A stretch of 29,412 nt of DNA. It comes from a virus. Location: IMG/VR virus record IMGVR_UViG_3300005534_000034, positions 1 through 29,412 of that record; one strand, given 5' to 3'. The position numbers were made by a program, and so were the translations under genes. Shown in pieces: positions 22,763 to 29,412 of the stretch; positions within the stretch are counted from its first letter, which is position 1, and each line of letters starts with the position of its first letter. The notes below the pieces were generated by a model, which was not told the DNA's origin, did not search any database, and saw nothing but the letters and a program-made list of their open reading frames with translations.

Positions 22763-25700
22763 TGGCCTCGCGCAACGAGAAGCAGCGTGTGCTGTCCGGT
22801 TCATTGAACCTGCTGCCACCGTCGGACAAAGTGCCGGATGGCGACGCGGTGTTGCTCGATAACTGGAGGGTCGACCAGGTCGGGCAACTGCGCTCGCGGC
22901 GGGGCGCGATTCTCGAAGCCGGACCGGTTGGCAGCGGTAAGTTTCACACCCTCGCTCGAGCTGGTAACAATCGGTATTCGGGTATCGGCACGGAATTGCG
23001 CTGGGGTGCGGGCGCCGATACTGTGGTGGCTTCGGGCTTCGATGGCAACCCGCTCGGCATTGCGTTCGCCGAAGGTGCGGCATGGGTCATGAATCGCGCG
23101 AAGCAGTTGCGCGTCGATATGGCCACGGCGCGGAAGTGGGGCATCGATGCGCCGGCAACGGCGCCGGTGGCCTCGGCGGGCGCGCAGAATTTCATCAGCA
23201 TCGAGGGATGGAACGGCTCGGGCGAGGTGCCGGATGGCATGCAAATTTGGCAGCAGGACTCGAGTGGAGCGGCGCATGTCAACGCCTGGCAGGTGCTGCG
23301 GACCGTCAAAGCGGGCACCGTCGCGGCAACGCTCGGCTCGCCGGTACTGATCGGGACGGGCACCAATTGGGACCAGAGCATGGTGGGTCTCAACATCACG
23401 ATTACGGGGCCTTTGCCGAACGGCAATCAGTTCGAATTGTGGGCGGGCGTTCTGTCGGTCGATAGTCCCACGCAGCTAACCATGAGCGGTGACTTTCCCT
23501 ATGCGAGCGCGGACGGGTTGTCGTATGAAATCGAGCAGCGCGTGGCGATGGGCGAGTTCGATGCCTTGAATTTCCAGGAGGGCGCCGCAAGCCTCAAAAT
23601 GAACGCGACAACACCGGGCTTGTGGGGCGTGACCGACAACCTACAGGTGACGCGCAACGCCGCGGCGGATACGCGCAACGGCGACGTAGCCGCGGATGAC
23701 GATCAGTTTCGCGTGTGGCTGCGGGTCGACAACCCGGCAGCGGTCGACTGGATCCGGATCACACTGTGGTCGGGCGGCGACGCCTACTTGGACGGGCAGC
23801 AGAGGAACGTGCCGTACTTGCCGGCGGACATCGCGCGCGCCTACTGCACGATTCCTGGATCTGCGCTGGGCGCGCTCGCGAATAGCTGGACGCTGCTCGA
23901 ATTGCTGCGCTGCTTCAACTGGGATTACTGGAACCAGCAGGGCAACAACATCCCGATGGTCCCGTACTTCAAGAACATCCCGCCGGATGACGCCATGAAC
24001 TTCATGGTTGCGGATCCGCAGGCCCTGGCGGACCTGCTGGCGCAAGAGGACGCACGGCGAGCAATGCCGCACTTCACCGAGATTTACGGCGGCCGCGTCG
24101 AGACCAATATCGTACAGGTCACGCAGGGGCCCGACATGGGCAAGTATGCCATCGCGGGCGGCGTGCCGCTGCCTGGCATTGACTGGTCGGCAGTATCGGG
24201 CATCCAGGTGGAGATTCATGCCAACACGGCTTGTACGATCAACCTGGATTTCGCGTGCTTCGTGGGAAATGTGGGTGGCTCACTGACGGGCTCGGGCGAA
24301 TACTATGTTTCGTTTGCAAACGCGGACGGCGAGGACAGCAACCCCTCGCCGGTCTCGAACACCGTGGCGGTCCAGACTCAGAGCGTAGCGTTAACACAGA
24401 TTCCCATCTCGCCCGATCCACAAGTGACGGAGCGCTGGATTTACCGCGTGGGCTTCGGCTCGACGCAGGCCCTGCTGGTGGGCAAAATTAGCGACAACGT
24501 CACGACTCAGTTTTTCGACACCACGGCGACCACGGACGCGCAGAACGAGGGCGTGGTGATGCCGCTCAACCGCACGCCTCCTCCACCGGCCCGCGGCGTG
24601 ATGGGTCCGTTCCTCGGCAAGCTTATCGCGTTTCGCTCCGACGATCACCCGGCGCGCTATTTCTGGACGCCATCGGGGCAGCCATGGTTCTTTCCGGGCG
24701 CCGATGATTCCGACATCGGGCAGTGGGAAGATGCAGGCTCAGATGATGACGAGCTGTTGGCCATGACGAATCACACCCAGATGCTGCTGCTGTACAAACA
24801 GCGTTCGCTGTGGCGGCTCCCCGGGGATCCGAACAACGTGGATCCGGAGTTGGCCGATGCCACGGTGGGCCTGGTGGGCGAGCAGGCGGTCGTGAATGCG
24901 GGCATGCTCGACTACTTCGTCGGTCCCGAGGGTGTGTACCTGCGCACTTACGACTACAAACAGAAGATATCGCCCGAACTCGACCCGATTTTTAAAGGCG
25001 ATTGGGTGCAGTTGGCAGACGGAGAGTTCATGCCGCCGATGTCCTCGGATAAGTCGGGTATGGTGCTCGAACTGGTGAACGATCGTCTGTATCTGAGCTA
25101 CACCGAGCAGGGGCAAGTGGTCAACAACGTGACGCTGATTTGCCAAATACCGGGCGCCGTGGCGTTCGGCGCGCTGCCGACCTATCGCTGGTCGCGCATG
25201 CGGATGTCGGCGGGAGTGCCGGGTACCGGCGGCTTCACGGCGCTGCGCTATGAGGGCGGGCCATACTTCCTGATGGGCGGTGCGACGGCTGCGACTCCGA
25301 ACGGCGGCGGGTGCATTTACCATCTGGAGATCGGCACCGATGATGCCGGCCAGTTCATTCATGTCGCTTGGCAATCGCGGTTTTCCGACCAGGGCCTGCC
25401 TGACCATTACAAGCGATACGCCGACCTGGAGGTGGACTTCACGACGGCGGTCGGCGCGGAAAGTTCCCCTTCGACGCTGCTCGTTTGCCTGGTGTACGAC
25501 AACGGCACGAAGGTGCCGGTGGGGGAACTCTCGAACCTCGGCCGCACGACGGCGGTCTTCTGGCTGAACGACTACCGCGCTAAGAATGCCGCGGTGCGCA
25601 TCGAGGGGGACGTTAACACCACGTGCATTATTTACGGCACCTATCTGCACTGGTACCCCGAGGAGCGCGTGGGCGAGACCTTCGATTCGGGCTTCTTCGA

Positions 25701-26769
25701 CCTGGGCCAGGCCGAGCGCGTCAAGCAGGTTGACTATCTCGAGCTGTACGCCACGGGTAACGGCCAGACGCTTACACGGCAACTCTTCAGCGATTTACCC
25801 GGCAATACACTCCTGGTGCGCGACAACGGTATTCTGATGGCACCGAACGGCAGGGGCAACGTGCGTTCGCGCCTGGCTGCGATTGTCGAAGGGCGTAACT
25901 TCCGCTTTACTTTGGTCGGCGCTCCGTTCCAAGCGCACCGTTTCCGCGTGCGGCAGCGCGTCATTGGCGAGTACATCGACTCCACTGCCGGCGAGTTTTA
26001 TCAATCGCCGGAGTTCTCGGTAGCGCCTGGTCGCGTGGGCGAACTTAAGGACCTCATGCTGGACTACGACACGACGGGAGGGCAAGGACCGGGCCAGGTG
26101 TCTCTCTGGTCGGACCTGCCGGGCAACGCGCTGGCGATCGCCCGAGCGATGCCGCTGCCGATGCAGGTGCGGGCTCCCAGGGTGTTCGCCTTCGAGGGTG
26201 CCGCCGATACGCTACCGTGTGGCCAGCTGTTTCGGGTGCAGCTTTTCCCTCCACCGGGCGGCGTGCTTCGCCTGCACGGTCGGGCGCAGTTCCGGGCCCG
26301 CGTCCTTGGCGTGTACTTCGATGGCACCCGCGGCGAGCGCTGGGAGACGCAGCCTCTCGATTTGTTCGGTGGCATTGCGATGTTCCGCGAGGTGGCGGTG
26401 GTGGCGCAGACGGCCGGCCCCATGCTGTTCGAGATGCTGGTGGAGCTTCCCGGCGGCGATCTGCGCACGGTGGCCAGCTTCAACGTCAACACTCCCGCGA
26501 CCACCGCAGGGCGCGCTCCGATTTACGCGCGCGTGCCGGGCACGGTCAAAGGGCAGCTGCAAAAGTTTCGTCTGAGCGGTCCGTATGTGGCGCGTCTGTT
26601 CGAGGTGCGCGTCTTCGGGCGAGGCCTCGGCACGACGGAGACGGAGTGGACCTGGCGTGATGTGCCGCTGGAGCGCACACCGGACGAGTGGGCCAATATC
26701 CAGATGCCGGTGCGGGCCACGCCCGAGGAGTTCACCTGGGTGGACCTGCCGGCGGACGCGATCGAGTAA
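22762..26769 (+). CDS. Large tail protein (tubular/stabilisation type)
   Basis: 1335 aa from ATG 22762, overlapping the previous TAA. It opens 'LNLLPPSDKVPDGDAVLLDNWRVDQVGQLRSRRG' (15-48), the N-terminal signature of podovirus-type tail tubular or stabilisation proteins. A fibronectin-III-like stretch ('YVSFANADGEDSNPSPVSNTV') lies near 515-540. Around 620-690 comes 'LGKLIAFRSDDHPARYFWTPSGQPWFFPG...DDELLAMTNHTQMLLLYKQRSLWRLPGDP', the beta-propeller-like core of the family. After about residue 930 the sequence is a series of repeating jelly-roll-like units with 'LWSDLPGNALAIARA', suggesting a long tail or fibre extension. It is the largest gene of the block. The match is by pattern, not alignment. 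Confidence 0.7.
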   Translation: MASRNEKQRVLSGSLNLLPPSDKVPDGDAVLLDNWRVDQVGQLRSRRGAILEAGPVGSGKFHTLARAGNNRYSGIGTELRWGAGADTVVASGFDGNPLGIAFAEGAAWVMNRAKQLRVDMATARKWGIDAPATAPVASAGAQNFISIEGWNGSGEVPDGMQIWQQDSSGAAHVNAWQVLRTVKAGTVAATLGSPVLIGTGTNWDQSMVGLNITITGPLPNGNQFELWAGVLSVDSPTQLTMSGDFPYASADGLSYEIEQRVAMGEFDALNFQEGAASLKMNATTPGLWGVTDNLQVTRNAAADTRNGDVAADDDQFRVWLRVDNPAAVDWIRITLWSGGDAYLDGQQRNVPYLPADIARAYCTIPGSALGALANSWTLLELLRCFNWDYWNQQGNNIPMVPYFKNIPPDDAMNFMVADPQALADLLAQEDARRAMPHFTEIYGGRVETNIVQVTQGPDMGKYAIAGGVPLPGIDWSAVSGIQVEIHANTACTINLDFACFVGNVGGSLTGSGEYYVSFANADGEDSNPSPVSNTVAVQTQSVALTQIPISPDPQVTERWIYRVGFGSTQALLVGKISDNVTTQFFDTTATTDAQNEGVVMPLNRTPPPPARGVMGPFLGKLIAFRSDDHPARYFWTPSGQPWFFPGADDSDIGQWEDAGSDDDELLAMTNHTQMLLLYKQRSLWRLPGDPNNVDPELADATVGLVGEQAVVNAGMLDYFVGPEGVYLRTYDYKQKISPELDPIFKGDWVQLADGEFMPPMSSDKSGMVLELVNDRLYLSYTEQGQVVNNVTLICQIPGAVAFGALPTYRWSRMRMSAGVPGTGGFTALRYEGGPYFLMGGATAATPNGGGCIYHLEIGTDDAGQFIHVAWQSRFSDQGLPDHYKRYADLEVDFTTAVGAESSPSTLLVCLVYDNGTKVPVGELSNLGRTTAVFWLNDYRAKNAAVRIEGDVNTTCIIYGTYLHWYPEERVGETFDSGFFDLGQAERVKQVDYLELYATGNGQTLTRQLFSDLPGNTLLVRDNGILMAPNGRGNVRSRLAAIVEGRNFRFTLVGAPFQAHRFRVRQRVIGEYIDSTAGEFYQSPEFSVAPGRVGELKDLMLDYDTTGGQGPGQVSLWSDLPGNALAIARAMPLPMQVRAPRVFAFEGAADTLPCGQLFRVQLFPPPGGVLRLHGRAQFRARVLGVYFDGTRGERWETQPLDLFGGIAMFREVAVVAQTAGPMLFEMLVELPGGDLRTVASFNVNTPATTAGRAPIYARVPGTVKGQLQKFRLSGPYVARLFEVRVFGRGLGTTETEWTWRDVPLERTPDEWANIQMPVRATPEEFTWVDLPADAIE

Positions 26770-26775
26770 GCGGGC

Positions 26776-27381
26776 ATGCCGTCGCAGCTTCCTACTCCCG
26801 GTTTCGTGGACTTGCCGCAGGGCCTGAGTGGGGATCAACTCATTCAGGCCCTCAACGACCGCTTGCGGCGCCTGGCGCAGTCGATCGGACAGCGCGGCAC
26901 ACAACAGCCGGGCGACATCAATATGGCGGAGTTTCGGATTGTAGCGCTCGGCGATGCAATCAATGCGCAGGATGCGCTTAACCTGCGCATGGCGGACAAA
27001 CGGTACACGGCAATCGGACAGGCGACCCCAGCTCAAGTCGACGCCGGCGCGAGCACTCCTACGACTGGCACGTTGGTTTTAACCGTACCGGGTGTGCTCG
27101 CGATTGAGTCAAGTGCCACACCGCTGATCAGCTTTCCCACGTTGAGGAGTTTTAGGAATGCTTCAGTGCTGGTGAAACAGGCGCCATTAGGTGCTCCGAT
27201 TGCTTTGCGGGTATCCGCGGGTGGATGGGAGCTCGGTAGAATTGCGGTTGCCGATGGCTCTGCTGCCGAGGCAGCCAGAGTGACTTGGGACGTGCCGCAG
27301 GGGGCGGTAGTGACAGTAGACCTTGTGAGCGTCGGCTTGGTGTTCCCGGGCGCCGATTTGACGTTGCAGCTTTGGTCTTGA
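26776..27381 (+). CDS. Short tail-fibre-like protein
   Basis: 201 aa, seven bases after the large tail gene. Residues 47-77 'DINMAEFRIVALGDAINAQDALNLRMADKRY' match the 'MNG.KI.NL..P....DA..K.YVD' linker of tail fibre and baseplate proteins. An N-terminal helix ('QLIQALNDRLRRLAQSIGQ') and a C-terminal beta domain ('GALPIALRVSAGG' type strands, ending 'DLVSVGLVFPGADLTLQLWS') flank it. Likely a fibre or fibre-attachment protein. It is the last gene of the phage block; no lysis or integrase gene follows. Confidence 0.65.
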   Translation: MPSQLPTPGFVDLPQGLSGDQLIQALNDRLRRLAQSIGQRGTQQPGDINMAEFRIVALGDAINAQDALNLRMADKRYTAIGQATPAQVDAGASTPTTGTLVLTVPGVLAIESSATPLISFPTLRSFRNASVLVKQAPLGAPIALRVSAGGWELGRIAVADGSAAEAARVTWDVPQGAVVTVDLVSVGLVFPGADLTLQLWS

Positions 27382-28099
27382 ATCGCGATCTTAACGACGC
27401 TTATCGGCAATCTTCCCTCCTGAACACGGACCCGAGCGCGGTGGGCGGCGGGTGACGGGTGACGGCAACCTGCGGTTATCGCTCGGTGATCGAGAATCTG
27501 CGGATCCTCTGTACGTGCCGACATAACTGGCCAATCGTGATGCCCGCGCGAGCGTAAATTGCTTGGAATCGTTAAGGATGCGCGCACAGATTGGACTATT
27601 CATGTCGAACTTACGGCCAAACTGTTTGATTATGAGGCGCTTGCGCTGAGTTTGGGTCTAAGCAAATTTGGACGGATTAATTTTAACGATGCGCCCGGAG
27701 CTGAACCGGGTCCAATCCGCGTATAGGCGCGCTTTCCGTTGAGAATGGACGACGCGACGTTGCACAAAAGGGTACTCATGAGACTCACAAGGCAAGACGT
27801 CAACGTCAAATGAAAAACCGTTACCGACCGAGGATCTCCGCGATGACATGAGCCAGTTTTAGCCCCTGAAGGCGAGGCTTGAGACGCGGCTGAGGCATCG
27901 TGTGTTTTGCGCCTGAAAGAAACCGCAACGCTCGTGACGGGAAAGGTGGTCAGAAACTCCCTCGTGGTATCGATGTGGCAGTGAAATCAATTGTTGAAAA
28001 GGCCACGCTCCCAGAACTAGGTCTTGCCAAGTTCAAGACTCCTCGATAATCGCGGAGCGTGATAAGCTTACAAAAACCAGTTTGGAAAGGATTTCAGAA
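27382..28099. other. Gap after the phage block
   Basis: 718 bases with lower GC than the phage block and no convincing gene. One frame on the + strand (27559-27726, TTG start, 55 aa) reads 'LLGIVKDARTDWTIHVELTAKLFDYEALALSLGLSKFGRINF...' and looks protein-like, but it has no ATG and no ribosome-binding site, so it may be a fragment. A repeated GGCGGGTGACGGGTGACGG lies at 27447-27465. No attachment-site duplication or tRNA is recognised. Confidence 0.3.
28024..28050 (+). promoter_or_regulatory. Weak promoter candidate for the LamG gene
   Basis: TTGCCA (28024-28029) and GATAAT (28045-28050) lie 15 bases apart, shorter than ideal, about 50 bases before the start at 28100. A second GATAAG follows at 28061-28066. 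The ribosome-binding site AAGGA at 28087-28091 is better supported. Confidence 0.25.
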
Positions 28100-29412
28100 A
28101 TGCGGCCGCTAGCTCTCTTGATTTTGCTGATCACTACCTGTCTTCAGGCGCTTGCCGTTTCGCCCAATAATACGACGGTCGCATACTGGCGACTTACCAG
28201 CAACCTTCTTGATTCGTCCGGCAACGGTTTGAACGGCGTGCCGATCGGTCGTGGCGTTTTTCAGAGTAGCGGGCTGAGCTGCAATGGCGTTGACGACCGC
28301 GTTTTCATTGCAGACAATCCGTTATTCGCACTTACTCAAAGCATCACGCTGGAAGCCACGATCCAAATCCAGGGCCTGCCGGGTGGGCAGTTTGCACACC
28401 AGATCGTTTTTAGGGGAGACGACAGAGGAGGACTTGATCCTTATTACCTGGCGGTAACGAATGATGGGCGACTTCTATTCCACATCTCGAAGCAGCAGAA
28501 CCAGATCTCAGAAGTCATGTCTCCAAGTCCTCTTCCCCAGGGGCAAACCATACATGTTGCCGGCACGCTGGACGCTACGACCGGCCTGCAGCAAGTCTAC
28601 GTCAATGGTCAGCAGGTTGCCTATTTGTACACAGGTATTCGTCCCTTTGGCACATTGGACTCAACGAGCAATCCTGGTCTTGGGATTTGTAACGTCCAAA
28701 GTGCGAACTATCAAGAATACTTCCAAGGGATCGTTCAAGACGTACGAATCTCCAACGCCGCCTTGCCGCCAACCCAATTCCTTCCCCAGTCGGGAGAATT
28801 GTCATTCGCCCAGATGACTCCATGCCGTCTTGTAGATACTCGCGGCAGTGGCTTCAGTGGTGCATTTGGCCCTCCCTATATGGCGGCCAATACGACACGG
28901 ACTTTCCCGCTACTTGCCAGCGGGTGTGGCGTGCCTGTTTCGGCATTGGCCTATTCGCTCAACATTACGGTCGTTCCGCACGGACCTCTGACGTATCTGT
29001 CGATTTGGCCGGCGGGCCTGCCCCAGCCAGTCGTTTCCACTCTAAACGCATTGGACGGCCGCGTAGTAGCCAACGCTGCGATCGTTCCAGCTGGAACGGA
29101 TGGCGCGATTAATATATACGCTAGCAATGACACGGACGTGATTGTTGATATTGACGGGTATTTCGGAGCAGCGATTTCCAATGGACTGTCTTTGTACACG
29201 GTTACGCCTTGTCGGGTAGCGGACACCCGGGGAAACGGATTCAACGGAGCGTTAGGGCCGCCTTTCCTGCCGGGAAACTCGACACGCACCTTCTCGCCGC
29301 TTGCCAGTGGGTGTGGCGTGCCTGTTTCGGCATTAGCATATTCGCTCAACATTACGGTCGTTCCGCACGGACCTCTGACGTATCTGTCGATTTGGCCGGC
29401 GGGCCTGCCCCA
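28100..29412 (+). CDS. Secreted LamG-domain protein with tandem VDTR-type repeats (runs off the right edge)
   Basis: 437 codons are visible and the frame is open at the edge. AAGGA lies eight bases before ATG 28100. Residues 1-19 (MRPLALLILLITTCLQALA) form a signal peptide. Residues about 20-225 are a concanavalin/LamG-like domain ('VAYWRLTSNLLDSSGNGLNG', 'ITLEATIQI', 'VYVNGQQVAYL', 'FQGIVQDVRISNAAL'). From about 235 there are tandem units of 129 residues beginning 'F.QMTPCRLVDTRGSGFSG', with 'SGCGVPVSALAYSLNITVVP' and 'VSTLNALDGRVVANAAIVPAG'. This surface-protein repeat is, from memory, frequent in Acidobacteriota and some other soil bacteria. Expected role: an exported or cell-surface carbohydrate- or ligand-binding protein. 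It was probably not part of the phage cassette. Confidence 0.85.
   Translation, partial: MRPLALLILLITTCLQALAVSPNNTTVAYWRLTSNLLDSSGNGLNGVPIGRGVFQSSGLSCNGVDDRVFIADNPLFALTQSITLEATIQIQGLPGGQFAHQIVFRGDDRGGLDPYYLAVTNDGRLLFHISKQQNQISEVMSPSPLPQGQTIHVAGTLDATTGLQQVYVNGQQVAYLYTGIRPFGTLDSTSNPGLGICNVQSANYQEYFQGIVQDVRISNAALPPTQFLPQSGELSFAQMTPCRLVDTRGSGFSGAFGPPYMAANTTRTFPLLASGCGVPVSALAYSLNITVVPHGPLTYLSIWPAGLPQPVVSTLNALDGRVVANAAIVPAGTDGAINIYASNDTDVIVDIDGYFGAAISNGLSLYTVTPCRVADTRGNGFNGALGPPFLPGNSTRTFSPLASGCGVPVSALAYSLNITVVPHGPLTYLSIWPAGLP
28922..29025 (+). repeat. Near-identical 104-bp direct repeat, copy 1
   Basis: Matches 29309-29412 with two mismatches, 387 bases (129 codons) downstream. The repeat runs into the window edge, so its true length is unknown. 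It encodes part of the VDTR-type protein unit. Confidence 0.9.
29309..29412 (+). repeat. Near-identical 104-bp direct repeat, copy 2
   Basis: Second copy of 28922-29025, in frame. The high DNA identity suggests recent duplication or ongoing gene conversion between the units. Confidence 0.9.

Noticed and set aside
24739-25782. 347-aa minus-strand open frame inside the large tail gene
   Set aside because: It lies wholly inside a well-supported gene, and its peptide is rich in H, R and Q, as typical for antisense of GC-rich coding DNA.

Overview
The window is GC-rich DNA that looks like a chromosome segment from a soil or environmental bacterium, most plausibly an Acidobacteriota member (Solibacter/Bryobacter-like). 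That placement is an inference. It rests on the secreted LamG protein with tandem 'TPCRLVDTR...' repeats at the right edge, the 'CVHVDGSxGxC' cysteine motif inside the phage block, and the base composition. There is no rRNA or other firm taxonomic marker.

Layout: (1) 1-4577 is a CRISPR array with a 36-bp repeat ending in ATTGAAAC, read on the + strand. It has 25 repeats and 24 complete spacers. The 16th repeat is split by a complete 2767-bp IS21-family element (1124-3890, istA/istB) flanked by a 5-bp duplication GGTGC. Repeats decay only at the right end, so the leader and any cas genes should lie left of the window. No cas gene is present here. (2) 4919-10741 is a tight four-gene + strand operon. 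It encodes a divergent bifunctional (class A) penicillin-binding protein, a signal-peptide/VWA/TM/FHA-like protein, a tubulin/FtsZ-like protein with a GGTGSG loop, and a coiled-coil protein with a central membrane hairpin. Reading the domains together, it looks like a device that couples a cytoplasmic tubulin-like protein through a membrane-spanning adaptor to a peptidoglycan synthase. I know no characterised system with this exact composition, and it is the best candidate for something undescribed. (3) 10742-11447 is a gap with weak minus-strand coding remnants.

(4) 11448-27381 is a co-directional tailed-phage structural block. In order it holds five small overlapping genes (including a two-zinc-ribbon protein), a hypothetical, a scaffold-like protein, a hypothetical, a decoration-like protein, an HK97-fold (gpT-like) major capsid protein, small head proteins, a signal-peptide-bearing beta-rich protein, neck/connector proteins, a 1335-aa tail protein and a short fibre-like protein. 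No terminase, portal, integrase, lysis or replication gene is recognisable, so this is a partial prophage, a domesticated head-tail cassette, or a phage with a rearranged order. Two non-coding stretches in it carry strong inverted repeats (13421-13478 and 15152-15241). (5) 27382-28099 is a gap of lower GC with no convincing gene. (6) 28100 to the right edge is the start of a secreted LamG protein with tandem 129-residue repeats.

All function calls come from reading motifs by eye. No similarity search was possible.
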